Shown here one piece after another: positions 25,454 through 33,763 of a stretch of DNA of 45,735 nt. Origin of the DNA: MGBC163016 sp910588905 (GTDB taxonomy: Bacteria; Actinomycetota; Coriobacteriia; Coriobacteriales; Eggerthellaceae); the NCBI GenBank assembly GCA_948616985.1, contig CAPGDO010000017.1, positions 1 to 45,735 on the forward strand. Direction: 5' to 3'. How positions within the stretch are numbered: position 1 is the stretch's first letter; the number at the start of each line of letters is the position of its first letter. Both the position numbers and the translations under genes were made by a program. The notes under the pieces were generated by a model, which did not search any database, had not been told where the DNA came from, and worked only from the letters and a program-made list of their open reading frames with translations.

Positions 25454-26585
25454 GCGCTCGGCCTATAAGGAGCTCCTGGAGCAACGAGATGTCAAGGCGA
25501 AGTGGGCTGTGCCCCTTGTCCTGCTCATCCTCGTGACTCTGCTCTGTTGTGGTTGCATCGGCACCATCCAGCGAGCAGACAGCTTGCAGAAGCGCAGCGA
25601 AGCATCCGCAGCCGATCAAGAGGCTCCCGTCCTTGAGGTGGAAGAACCAACGAAGCCTGAGCCAGCCCTGGCAGATGACGTGGTCATGACCCTGAACGGT
25701 GATGCGGATACCTATGTGCTGGCCGGGGAGGAATACCTGGAAGCTGGATGCCATGCCGTGCAAACCGGCGTGGGCGACATCACGAAGAGCGTGCAGGTGG
25801 AAGGGGACGTGGATCCCACCACGCCCGGGGACTACCAGGTGACCTATACCGCTACCACCGATGAGGGCGCTCAGGCTCAGGCCACACGCCAGGTGCACGT
25901 GGTGGAATCGCTGGATGCGGCCCAAACGCTGCCCGTGCTGATGTATCACTGGGTCTATACCGAAGATGCCGTACCGGAGGATCTGGATGGGAACTATATC
26001 CTGGATACCCAACTGGCCCAAGAGCTCCAGTATCTGAATGAGAGCGGCTACTACTATCCCTCCTATGAGGAGGTCCGCGCCTTCGTGGACGGCACCCATT
26101 CGCTGCCCGAGAAGAGCGTGGTGGTGACCTTCGATGATGGCGAACAGGGCTTCTTGGACTACGGCATTCCCCTACTCGAGGAATACGAGGTGCCTGCCAC
26201 GTCCTTCGTCATCTGCTCCGACGGCGATGCGGGCTATAAGGTGAATGCCTACGCATCCCCGTACGTGCGATTCCAGTCCCATAGCTATGACATGCACAAG
26301 GCCGGATCCAATGTGGGCAAGGGAGGTGTGCTCCACGCCTTGACCCAGGAGGAGATCCTGGAGGATGCTCAACAGGCCGAAGCGGTGCTGGGGGATGTGG
26401 AGGCCATGGCCTACCCCTTCGGTGACAACAACGAGACTGCCTGGGCGGCTCTTGAAGATGCAGGTGTGCTCTGCGCCTTCACGGTGAAGAACGCTCAGAT
26501 ATCCCCGGGTGACAACCCCTATGCCCTGAATCGCGTACGGGTCTCTGGTGACTATTCCCTCGACAGCTTCAAGGCTCTCCTCTAA
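25446..26585 (+). CDS. polysaccharide deacetylase with Ig-like domain
   Basis: This 379-residue extracytoplasmic protein has one N-terminal membrane anchor (VPLVLLILVTLLCCGCIG, residues 21-38), then a linker. A DUF5011-like Ig domain follows at about 75-155 (EEYLEAGCHAV, then PTTPGDYQVTYTATD-like strands). Residues about 160-375 are a NodB-type deacetylase with PVLMYHWV, VVTFDDGEQGF (metal-binding Asp pair) and the zinc histidines in SHSYDMH. Such enzymes remove acetyl groups from GlcNAc in peptidoglycan or attached glycans, often giving lysozyme resistance. The start at 25446 overlaps the GlfT1-like stop, suggesting coupling. The longer in-frame extension lies wholly inside the upstream gene and is rejected. 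Confidence 0.9.
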   Translation: MSKRSAYKELLEQRDVKAKWAVPLVLLILVTLLCCGCIGTIQRADSLQKRSEASAADQEAPVLEVEEPTKPEPALADDVVMTLNGDADTYVLAGEEYLEAGCHAVQTGVGDITKSVQVEGDVDPTTPGDYQVTYTATTDEGAQAQATRQVHVVESLDAAQTLPVLMYHWVYTEDAVPEDLDGNYILDTQLAQELQYLNESGYYYPSYEEVRAFVDGTHSLPEKSVVVTFDDGEQGFLDYGIPLLEEYEVPATSFVICSDGDAGYKVNAYASPYVRFQSHSYDMHKAGSNVGKGGVLHALTQEEILEDAQQAEAVLGDVEAMAYPFGDNNETAWAALEDAGVLCAFTVKNAQISPGDNPYALNRVRVSGDYSLDSFKALL

Positions 26586-26643
26586 GGCCGATGGAGGTAT
26601 CATGGTCTTGAAGATGACAGATGCATAACAGATTCCCATTTCG

Positions 26644-26649
26644 TATAAT
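26644..26649 (+). promoter_or_regulatory. -10 box of the LCP gene
   Basis: A perfect TATAAT predicts transcription from about 26656, giving a 29-base leader before the ATG at 26685. GAAAGAG (26674-26680 region) acts as the ribosome site. The -35 region is weak. Confidence 0.6.
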
Positions 26650-26684
26650 GCTCTATTCAAGGAAATTCGGACGAAAGAGCATGC

Positions 26685-28163
26685 ATGCCAACGAAGCGGA
26701 ATTCCAGGAAGACCAACAGGCACGTCCATCACGGGCCGGTGCAGCCCGTCAAACCAGTTCATATGAATAGCGGCTTCAAGCCCACGGGTGATTACTCCCG
26801 AGACGCTCAGGCCTACCATGCGGCTGCGGCCAAGCAGGGGATGAGCAAGGGCAAGAAGGCTGCCATCATCGTCATCGCATCGCTCATGGCGGTCATCATA
26901 GGGGCGGGAACTGCTTTCGCTCTCTATGTCAACCACATCGACTCCCAGCTCAAGGGTAACAAGACTGATGCAGAGCGCATGGCCATCCAAGATGCGCTGG
27001 GCTATGAGACATCTCTGGACAAGCCGTTCTATATGATGCTCATCGGCACGGATAAGCGCGAAGGAGAAGAGGGTCCGTGGCGTAGCGACACGAACATCGT
27101 CGCTCGGGTTGACCCCATCGAGGGTATCGTCTCCATGGTCTCCATTCCCCGTGACACCAAGATCAACATCGAAGGCCATGGGGTGCAGAAGTTCAACGCG
27201 GCCTATGCCTTTGATGGCGCCGCCGGCGCCATCACGGAAGCCGAGAACCTCTTGGGAGTGGATATCACCCACTATGCCGAGGTTAGCTTCCTGAAGTTGG
27301 CGGGCCTCGTAGATGCCGTGGGTGGCGTCACCGTAGAGAACGAATCCAAGATAGATAATCCTAAATGCGACGATGGGGATGGCAATCACTATGTGATCGA
27401 GAAGGGTACCCAGCACTTGAATGGCGGGGAAGCCCTTACCTTCGCTCGCAATCGTGACTACCCTGACGGTGATTACACCCGCACGAAGCATCAGCGGGCT
27501 GTCATCGAGGCGGTGGTGGATGCTGTGCTGGAGCTGCCCATCACTAGCATTCCGGCCGTGGTTGATGCTGCCGTGCAATGCGTGGAGACGGACATCAGCG
27601 CCTTGGATCTGGTGGGGTTGGCGCAAAAGCTCTCCGACCTTCCCCAGGACCTCGTCATCTACTCCGTGGTCATGCCCTCCTACACCCAGAATATCAACGG
27701 CATCTCCTTCGTCATCAACGACGAGGAGCAGACCGCTGAGATGATGAAGGCCTTCCGTGAAGGCAAGGACATCACGGAATTCGAATCGAACAAGTCCGCT
27801 GCTGATATCGTGGACAAGAAGATAGACACCTCCAACGTCCTCATCTTCAAGGGGGATGAGGAAGCCCAGCGCAACCCGGGTCTGGTCAATACGAATACAG
27901 ACAAGACAGAGGGGAACAAGCCTTCTCAGGGCGGTAGCAGCGGCGGCTCCACAGGTGGTGACACCGGCGGCGACGGCAACGGGAGTTCCGGCGGTGATAG
28001 CAGTTCCGGTGGTGATGGTAACGGGAGCACGGGCGACGGCAGTGGGAGCACCGGCGGCAGTGATGGTAGCGGCAGCACTGGTGGCAGTGATGGTAGCGGC
28101 AGCACTGGTGGCGGGGATAGTAGCACCGGCGGGGGAGGGCCCGCAACCCCTGCCGAAGCCTAA
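26685..28163 (+). CDS. LytR-CpsA-Psr (LCP) family wall glycopolymer ligase
   Basis: LCP proteins transfer lipid-linked glycopolymers (teichoic acid, capsule, arabinogalactan) to peptidoglycan at the outer membrane face. This 492-residue protein has a basic cytosolic N-terminus, one membrane helix at about 58-82 and an LCP catalytic domain at about 100-340. Within the domain are MLIGTDKR, RSDTNIVARVDP, SIPRDTKINI, QKFNAAYAFDG and FARNRDYPDGDYTRTKHQR. The arginines and aspartates that bind the polyprenyl pyrophosphate are kept. The last 90 residues are a low-complexity Gly/Ser/Asp tail, likely to span or stick into the wall. The gene has its own TATAAT promoter and a strong terminator. Its place next to the WecA/TagO-type gene supports its role as ligase for this locus. 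Confidence 0.94.
   Translation: MPTKRNSRKTNRHVHHGPVQPVKPVHMNSGFKPTGDYSRDAQAYHAAAAKQGMSKGKKAAIIVIASLMAVIIGAGTAFALYVNHIDSQLKGNKTDAERMAIQDALGYETSLDKPFYMMLIGTDKREGEEGPWRSDTNIVARVDPIEGIVSMVSIPRDTKINIEGHGVQKFNAAYAFDGAAGAITEAENLLGVDITHYAEVSFLKLAGLVDAVGGVTVENESKIDNPKCDDGDGNHYVIEKGTQHLNGGEALTFARNRDYPDGDYTRTKHQRAVIEAVVDAVLELPITSIPAVVDAAVQCVETDISALDLVGLAQKLSDLPQDLVIYSVVMPSYTQNINGISFVINDEEQTAEMMKAFREGKDITEFESNKSAADIVDKKIDTSNVLIFKGDEEAQRNPGLVNTNTDKTEGNKPSQGGSSGGSTGGDTGGDGNGSSGGDSSSGGDGNGSTGDGSGSTGGSDGSGSTGGSDGSGSTGGGDSSTGGGGPATPAEA
28053..28106 (+). repeat. 27-base tandem repeat in the LCP tail
   Basis: Two nearly identical 27-base units encode GSDGSGSTG-type blocks in the Gly/Ser tail of the LCP protein. 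Flanking units are degenerate copies of the same pattern. Tail length could vary between strains by slippage. Confidence 0.7.
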
Positions 28164-28182
28164 GCCTCCTGTATCAGAGCAT

Positions 28183-28212
28183 AAGAAGAGCGCCCCGCGG
28201 GGCGCTCTTCTT
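28183..28212. terminator. bidirectional intrinsic terminator
   Basis: This is a perfect 30-base palindrome with two 15-base arms, GC-rich in the centre and AAGAAGAG/CTCTTCTT at the ends. It lies between the convergent LCP and Hpt genes and can serve both strands. Confidence 0.88.
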
Positions 28213-28245
28213 CATAGTGAGGCTAGAGGGACTTTGAGGTGTGCT

Positions 28246-28614
28246 CTATAGTTCGCCGTCCTGCCACTTCTCAAGGCCTTCGACGACCTTCTCATGGGCG
28301 GCTTTGATGTCAGGCATCATCGTCTCAGCAGCTTGGTATTCTCCTTGGCGAAGCGCTTCGCAGATGGCCGAAGCCACTTGGTAGAGCTTGGCGAAGGAGA
28401 GGTTCCCTGCTACGCCCTTCAAGGTGTGGGCTGCGTTGTAAGCGGAGTCGTAATCCTTTACCTCCATGGCTGCTACCAGGTCAACATAGTTCGTGTTGCT
28501 CAGGTATTTGAGTGCGAGCCGCTCATAGAGGGTGGCGTCATCATCCATGCGATCCATGGCATCAACGGTATCTATTCCGTAGGCAGCCAGTGCGGTTGCA
28601 AGCTTCTCATCCAT
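28246..28614 (-). CDS. Hpt-domain phosphotransfer protein
   Basis: This is a small single-domain protein of 122 residues. The Hpt signature AHTLKGVAGNL contains the phospho-accepting histidine at residue 63. The helices before and after fit a four-helix Hpt bundle, and no kinase or receiver domain is attached. Such proteins relay phosphate between a hybrid histidine kinase and a response regulator. No two-component gene lies in the window, so partners are unknown. The start at 28614 has AAAGGA nine bases upstream; 18 further in-frame codons overlap the promoter and are rejected. Its transcript ends at the shared palindromic terminator. Confidence 0.9.
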   Translation of the reverse strand: MDEKLATALAAYGIDTVDAMDRMDDDATLYERLALKYLSNTNYVDLVAAMEVKDYDSAYNAAHTLKGVAGNLSFAKLYQVASAICEALRQGEYQAAETMMPDIKAAHEKVVEGLEKWQDGEL

Positions 28615-28651
28615 GGTGAGATTCCTTTCCCCAAAGGTCTTTGTGATCCTT

Positions 28652-28657
28652 ATTCTA
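28652..28657 (-). promoter_or_regulatory. candidate -10 box of the Hpt gene
   Basis: TAGAAT on the minus strand, 38 bases before the ATG, with a weak TGAGAC 17 bases upstream. Confidence 0.45.
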
Positions 28658-28760
28658 CAGGGTGCCACATCTTCGTCTCAGCTCTTCATCCTTTCGTTAC
28701 TAATTCGGCGTTGGTCTTCCAAACCATCAAACCGCTACATACTTATATGCGCCTTTGGTT

Positions 28761-28766
28761 TAGAAT
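28761..28766 (+). promoter_or_regulatory. candidate -10 box of thyX
   Basis: TAGAAT at the end of CCTTTGGTTTAGAAT (28752-28766). The same 15 bases occur before the GT2 gene at 11617. The predicted leader to the thyX ATG is about 59 bases. Confidence 0.5.
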
Positions 28767-28831
28767 AACGCCCCAAAACCTCATTCGCACGCATGTACGA
28801 AGAATCCTCACGAAAGGAGCGAACCGCTATC

Positions 28832-29512
28832 ATGCAGGTAGAGCTTCTGAACCATACCCCTGATCCAGAACGAGCCATCGCCACGGCAGCGAGGCTGTGC
28901 TATGCCGCTGAGGGGGCGGCTGATCTGATGGAGACCATGCCCGAGGAACGGGTGAGATCAGTGCTGACCACCATCATGGCCAGCGGTCACTTCTCTACGC
29001 TGGAGCATGCCAGCTACACCTTCGCCATCGACGGTGTATCCCGTGTGCTCACCCATCAGCTGGTGCGCCACCGCTTGGCTAGCTTCAATCAGCAGTCTCA
29101 GCGCTACGTCAAGTTCAAGGATGGTTTCCCGTACATCACTCCTCCCTCCATCCAAGCTGACCCTGAGGCCGAAGCGCGGTTCCAAGCGCTGATGGATGAA
29201 GCCTCTGAGGTGTATCTGAGCCTGTTGGAGGCGGGGATCCCGGCCGAGGATGCCCGGTTCGTCCTTCCCAATGCCACAGAGACGAAGATCGTCACCACCA
29301 TGAACGTTCGAGAGCTGCTGCACTTCTTCAACCTGCGTTGCTGCAATCGGGCTCAGTGGGAGATCCAGGAACTGGCCCATCGGATGCTAGAGCTGGCGAA
29401 GCCCACTGCCCCTTTCATCTTCATGGATGCAGGCGCCCCTTGCGTGCGCGGCGGGTGCCCTGAGGGGAAGATGACCTGCGGCAACCCCTTCCCGAAGGTC
29501 GTTCGTGGGTAG
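28832..29512 (+). CDS. thyX: FAD-dependent thymidylate synthase
   Basis: ThyX makes dTMP from dUMP with methylene-tetrahydrofolate, using FAD and NAD(P)H for reduction. The signature RHRxxSxNxxSxRY is complete at residues 79-92. The nearby SGHFSTLEHASYTFAI and the later RELLHFFNLRCCNRAQWEIQ segments also fit. The length of 226 residues is normal. The start at 28832 is chosen because the alignment-like N-terminus MQVELLNHTPDPERAI begins here; AAAGGAG is 12 bases upstream, rather far. An in-frame upstream ATG at 28793 would add 13 residues. The gene overlaps the DUF1385 gene by 8 bases. The dTMP product is the substrate of thymidylate kinase encoded further downstream. Confidence 0.95.
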   Translation: MQVELLNHTPDPERAIATAARLCYAAEGAADLMETMPEERVRSVLTTIMASGHFSTLEHASYTFAIDGVSRVLTHQLVRHRLASFNQQSQRYVKFKDGFPYITPPSIQADPEAEARFQALMDEASEVYLSLLEAGIPAEDARFVLPNATETKIVTTMNVRELLHFFNLRCCNRAQWEIQELAHRMLELAKPTAPFIFMDAGAPCVRGGCPEGKMTCGNPFPKVVRG

Positions 29513-30638
29513 CCCGGCCCCTACGGATCCCCATGCTTCGGGGACCGATCTCTCCCGGGCATTCAAGGAGGACGGTCAGCGCAAGACCCATGTGGGAGGG
29601 CAAGCCCTGATCGAGGGCATCATGATGCGCGGCAAGTACAACTGGGCCGTAGCTGTGCGCGAACCTGACGGCGGCATCTATGTGGAGGAGCATGACCTGG
29701 TCAGCGGCAAGGAGAAGCACTCTTGGATGAAGCTGCCGTTCATCCGCGGCTGCACTGCCTTGGTGGAGTCTTTGGGATTGGGCTTCAAGGCCTTGGAGAT
29801 AGCTGCCGAACATGCCTTCGGTGACGAAGAGGGCGAAGAGCGCCAGCAGCAAGAAGCCGATGAGATGGTCTCCCGCTTCGAGGAGCAGTTCGATCCGGTC
29901 ACTGACAGCGGCGCTTCTGCGCAAGAGGGCTCCCGTGACGGAGAAGGGGGCCTAGGTAAAGGGGTTATGACCTTCTCTATGGTCATGGGCGTCATCCTAG
30001 GGGTCGTCCTCTTCATCGTGGCACCTGCGGCCATCACGAACCTCATCGTAGGGGAATATGACCAGAACACCATTCTCTGGAATATCGTGGACGGCATCCT
30101 GCGCGTGGCCATTTTCATCTTCTATATCTGGCTCATCGGGCGCATGGAGGATATCCGGCGCATGTTCCAATACCACGGAGCTGAGCACAAGGCCATCCAT
30201 TGCTATGAGCATTGCCTTGAGATGACACCTGAGAACGCTCGCAGCTTCCCTCGTCTCCATGTGCGCTGCGGCACAGCGTTCCTCATCATGGTCCTCATCT
30301 TGGCCATCATCATCTACACGGTGCTGCCCATAAACGCCATCATCGATGCGGCGGCCATTCCGGATGGGCTGCCGAAGCTGATCCTGGTCATAGCAGTACG
30401 TCTGCTGTTCTTGCCGCTGATCGCAGGCATATCCTATGAGATCACGGTCCGGTGGGCTGGTAGCCATCCTGACAATCCGTTGGTGAAGGTGATACTCTGG
30501 CCCGGCATGCAGATGCAGTACCTGACTACGAACGAACCGGACGATGAGCACATCGAGTGCGCCATCGCCGCTATGAATGCAGTGCTGGCCCGAGAAGAGC
30601 AAGAGGAGCGCAAGTCAGTTGAAGCTGGTAGTAACTGA
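29505..30638 (+). CDS. DUF1385 membrane protein (YqhQ-like)
   Basis: This 377-residue conserved membrane protein of the DUF1385 family is related to Bacillus YqhQ and its function is unknown. The N-terminal part has the family motif VGGQALIEGIMMRG and WMKLPFIRG. An acidic insert (about residues 106-150) precedes four or five hydrophobic helices. Between them lies RMFQYHGAEHKAIHCYE, a highly conserved segment with histidines that could bind a metal or a substrate, and RLHVRCGTAF. The GTG start at 29505 overlaps thyX and has GAAGG upstream. Its 3' end overlaps topA by 20 bases, so thyX, this gene and topA form one transcription unit. Confidence 0.9.
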   Translation: MGSPAPTDPHASGTDLSRAFKEDGQRKTHVGGQALIEGIMMRGKYNWAVAVREPDGGIYVEEHDLVSGKEKHSWMKLPFIRGCTALVESLGLGFKALEIAAEHAFGDEEGEERQQQEADEMVSRFEEQFDPVTDSGASAQEGSRDGEGGLGKGVMTFSMVMGVILGVVLFIVAPAAITNLIVGEYDQNTILWNIVDGILRVAIFIFYIWLIGRMEDIRRMFQYHGAEHKAIHCYEHCLEMTPENARSFPRLHVRCGTAFLIMVLILAIIIYTVLPINAIIDAAAIPDGLPKLILVIAVRLLFLPLIAGISYEITVRWAGSHPDNPLVKVILWPGMQMQYLTTNEPDDEHIECAIAAMNAVLAREEQEERKSVEAGSN

Positions 30639-33123
30639 GAAGAATGATGCAGCGAAGCAGATCGCTACGCTGCTCTCGACGAAGAAGCCGAAAGCCGACA
30701 AGGTCTACAGCACCCCTGTGTATCGCTTCGAGGTGGACGGGGAGGAATGGGTCACCATCGGATTGCGTGGCCACATACTGGAGCCGGATTTCACGCCCCT
30801 TTTGCGGTACAAGAAATCCAGCGGATGGGTAGGGGTGACCCCTGAAGGGGAGGCTCTCCCTGCCAAGATCCCTTCCAGCTTGCCGAAGCCCCCGTTCAAG
30901 AAGAAGAAGCCCTTCGTGGAGGACGGGGTGGATCTCAAGGGATGGAAGATGGAGGCGCTGCCCTATCTGGCATTCTCGCCCATCGACAAGGTCCCGCGCG
31001 AGAAGGAGATCATCCGCTCTCTGAAGAATCTGGCGAAGAAAGCCGATGAGATCATCATCGCCACTGACTTCGATCGCGAAGGTGAGCTGATCGGCTCAGA
31101 TGCGCTGTCCTGCTGCCGGGAGGTGAACGAATCGGCCCCGGTGTCCCGGGCGCGCTACTCCTCGTTCACGAAGCCGGAGATCCAAAGCGCCTTCGCGAAC
31201 CTGGTCTCCATGGATGATGACCTGGCCCAGGCCGGGGCTGCCCGACAGGACATCGATCTCATCTGGGGTGCCGCTCTGACGCGCTATCTGACCTTGGCCC
31301 GCTATGCGGGTTGGGGAAATGTGCGCTCATCGGGTCGTGTGCAGACGCCTACGCTGGCGCTTATCGTCCAGAAAGAACGGGAGCGCGAGGCTTTCGTGCC
31401 GGAGGATTATTGGGTCATCAAGGGTGCTTTCGATGCTGCGGCTGAGGTGGGTCCCAGTGAAGGGGACGGTCCTGAGGCCTTCGAAGCCACCTTCCATACC
31501 CAGCGCATCAAGGTGGAGGCAGAGGCGGACCGCATCATGGATGCCGTTGCCGGAGCCTCTAGCGCTACGGTGATCGCGGTGGATAAGAAGAAGCGCACCT
31601 CCTCCGCACCGGCTCCCTTCAACACCACCTCGCTCATGGCTGCTGCCTCTTCTGAGGGGATATCCCCTTCTCGGTGCATGAGGATCGCCGAGAGCCTCTA
31701 TATGGATGGGTACATCTCCTATCCTCGTGTGGATAACACCGTGTATCCTGCCACGTTGGACCTGGGAGAGGTGGTGACCTTTCTCAAGGACAACCCCGCC
31801 TACCGCCCCTATTGCGAGAAGCTTCTGAAGAAGGGGAAGCTCACGGCTACGCGCGGCAAGAAGGAGACTACGGATCATCCCCCTATCTATCCCACCAAAG
31901 GCGCTACTCCCGATGACCTCTCCCCATCGGATTTCAAACTGTACAACCTGATAGCCCGGCGGTTCCTCGCCACGCTCTCGGAGGATGCCACCATCGAGGG
32001 CACGAAGGTCATGTTGGATGTGTCCGGTCAGGAGTTCCATGCCAAGGGCGATGTGCTGGTGAAGCAGGGCTACCGGGAGATCTATCCCTTCGGCCTCAAG
32101 AGGGACGAGCAGCTGCCCGTCATGGACGCGGGTCAGCGGATCGCCTTCAATGGGGCTACCTGTACGAAGGACCAGACGAAGCCGCCTGCGCGCTACAGCC
32201 AAGGGCGGCTCGTGCAAGAGATGGAGAAGCTGGGACTGGGCACGAAATCCACGCGTGCTTCCATCATCGACCGCCTCTATGCGGTGAAGTACATCCAAAA
32301 TGACCCCATCGAGCCTTCTCAGCTGGGTATCGCAGTCATAGAGGCCCTGGATGAGTTCGCCCCCCACATCACCCACTCAGAGATGACCGCTGAGCTGGAA
32401 GCCGGTATGGACCAGATCGCAGAGGGGAAGACGAGTAAGGATAGCGTCGTCATGGGCTCCCGTGAGCTGCTCTCCCAGGAGCTCCAGAACCTCATCCCCA
32501 ACACGGATAAGGTGGGGGAGGCCCTCTCCGATGCCGTGGCGGCCGATGCCTATGTGGGTCCTTGCCCCAAATGCGGCCATGACCTGCAGCTCAAGGCCTC
32601 TCAGAAGACGAAATCCATGTTCATCGGGTGTTCCGGTTGGCCTGATTGCGATGTGACCTATCCGCTTCCCAAGGGGAAGGTGGAGGCCCTGGAAGAGCGC
32701 TGCCCCACCTGCGGCATGCCCCAGGTGAAGGTCACCCCCTTCCGCTCGAAGCCCATCACCCTCTGCATCGATCCCGATTGCCCTTCGAACCATGAAGACG
32801 AGGTCATGGTGGGTTTCTGTCCCGTTTGCAAGGAAGCGGGCCGTGAGAGCAAGATGTTCGCTCGCCGCAATCCGAAGACGCTCAAGCGGTCGGTCACCTG
32901 CGAGGACTTCGATGAATGCCAGACCCGCTATCCGCTTCCCCAATACGGGGACATCACGGCAACGGAGGAGGTCTGCGAGAGCTGCGGCGCTCCGATGGTG
33001 ATCGTGAGCACGCGCCGAGGCCCCTGGAAGCTCTGCCCTAATTTCGATTGCCCCGCTAAGGCTGAGGAAGAGGAGAAGGCAGGGCTGCGCAAGAAGGGCA
33101 AGGCGAAGCCTAAGAAGAAGTGA
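30619..33123 (+). CDS. topA: type IA DNA topoisomerase, archaeal-type core
   Basis: Topoisomerase I relaxes negative supercoils by cutting one strand. The TOPRIM domain starts right at the N-terminus (KLVVTEKNDAAKQIA) and has ATDFDREGE near 148-156. GSSGRVQTPTLAL-type residues (SSGRVQTPTLALI) follow, and the catalytic tyrosine is Tyr368 in ISYPRVDNT. The VTEKN start and the YPRVDNTVYP active site resemble archaeal-type enzymes more than the usual bacterial TopA (ESP.KAK). The C-terminal 190 residues hold four zinc-ribbon pairs (CPKC, CPTC, CPVC, CESC) and a Lys-rich end. There are 834 residues from the TTG at 30619, which has AGAGGAG ten bases upstream inside the previous gene. Confidence 0.93.
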   Translation: MKLVVTEKNDAAKQIATLLSTKKPKADKVYSTPVYRFEVDGEEWVTIGLRGHILEPDFTPLLRYKKSSGWVGVTPEGEALPAKIPSSLPKPPFKKKKPFVEDGVDLKGWKMEALPYLAFSPIDKVPREKEIIRSLKNLAKKADEIIIATDFDREGELIGSDALSCCREVNESAPVSRARYSSFTKPEIQSAFANLVSMDDDLAQAGAARQDIDLIWGAALTRYLTLARYAGWGNVRSSGRVQTPTLALIVQKEREREAFVPEDYWVIKGAFDAAAEVGPSEGDGPEAFEATFHTQRIKVEAEADRIMDAVAGASSATVIAVDKKKRTSSAPAPFNTTSLMAAASSEGISPSRCMRIAESLYMDGYISYPRVDNTVYPATLDLGEVVTFLKDNPAYRPYCEKLLKKGKLTATRGKKETTDHPPIYPTKGATPDDLSPSDFKLYNLIARRFLATLSEDATIEGTKVMLDVSGQEFHAKGDVLVKQGYREIYPFGLKRDEQLPVMDAGQRIAFNGATCTKDQTKPPARYSQGRLVQEMEKLGLGTKSTRASIIDRLYAVKYIQNDPIEPSQLGIAVIEALDEFAPHITHSEMTAELEAGMDQIAEGKTSKDSVVMGSRELLSQELQNLIPNTDKVGEALSDAVAADAYVGPCPKCGHDLQLKASQKTKSMFIGCSGWPDCDVTYPLPKGKVEALEERCPTCGMPQVKVTPFRSKPITLCIDPDCPSNHEDEVMVGFCPVCKEAGRESKMFARRNPKTLKRSVTCEDFDECQTRYPLPQYGDITATEEVCESCGAPMVIVSTRRGPWKLCPNFDCPAKAEEEEKAGLRKKGKAKPKKK

Positions 33124-33208
33124 TGAGCGGACGCACGGGCCCTTCAGAGCCATTCCCGGAGGAGAGCGGCCATCAAGGTCAGGCGGCTGCTTGCACGGGA
33201 TGCTCTGG

Positions 33209-33763
33209 CTACAGCGTGCGTCCCTCTTCGATAGCGCGGTAGAGGTCGGTGCCTTGGGTGTCCAGCTCCACGAAGGCGGGGAAGCCTTCCACCTCTATGC
33301 GGAAGAGCGCCTCGGTGCCCAGATCCTCCCAACCGATGCACTCAGCGGAGGTGACGCAGGTGGCCAGCAGGGCGGCCACTCCTCCTACCGCGGCTAGATA
33401 GACACCCTGGTAGTCCATGCAGGCCTGGGCCACGGCGGCAGAGCGCTTTCCCTTGCCGATGGTTGCCACGATCCCCGCCTGGTACAGCTCGGGGGCAGCA
33501 AAGTCCATGCGCGAAGCGGTCGTGGGGCCGATGGCTCCGAAGGGGAGGCCCGCCCGGGGAGGGGTGGGACCGGCATAGAAGAGCGTCTGGCCCTCAAGCC
33601 CGAAGGGGAGTTTCCCTTCCTCATGCAGATATGCCAAGCAACGCTCGTGGCCTGCATCTCGCATGGTGTAGAGGGTACCGGACAGGCGCACCTCATCTCC
33701 TGCCTTGAGCTGCCTCAGACGGTCTGCTTCCTTGGGCAGGCGGATCTCTATCACCTCAGCCAT
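33209..33763 (-). CDS. fumarate hydratase class I, beta subunit
   Basis: This 184-residue protein corresponds to the C-terminal half of class I fumarase (Fe-S hydro-lyase beta domain). It shows the FYAGPTPPR and GAIGPTTASRMD segments, in which active-site residues bind the carboxylates, then GKGKRS and the late GWEDLGTEALFRIEVEGFPAFV. With the alpha subunit it interconverts fumarate and malate and needs a [4Fe-4S] cluster. The start at 33763 has GGGAGG five bases upstream and overlaps the alpha stop (TGATG), so translation is coupled. It ends 85 bases from the convergent topA; the gap holds no clear terminator. Confidence 0.93.
   Translation of the reverse strand: MAEVIEIRLPKEADRLRQLKAGDEVRLSGTLYTMRDAGHERCLAYLHEEGKLPFGLEGQTLFYAGPTPPRAGLPFGAIGPTTASRMDFAAPELYQAGIVATIGKGKRSAAVAQACMDYQGVYLAAVGGVAALLATCVTSAECIGWEDLGTEALFRIEVEGFPAFVELDTQGTDLYRAIEEGRTL

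Noticed and set aside
14628..26641. String CAGATTCCCATT shared by two promoter areas (14628-14640 and 26629-26641)
   Set aside because: A 12-13-base match is expected several times by chance in 45 kb, and its distance to the -10 boxes differs (about 7 versus 12 bases).
27926..28126. Proline-rich minus-strand open frame opposite the LCP tail
   Set aside because: It is the mirror of the Gly/Ser codon repeat, has no ribosome site and no domain.
28183..28212. Perfect 30-base palindrome as a mobile element end or operator
   Set aside because: Its place between convergent genes and its A/T-flanked GC stem fit a bidirectional terminator.
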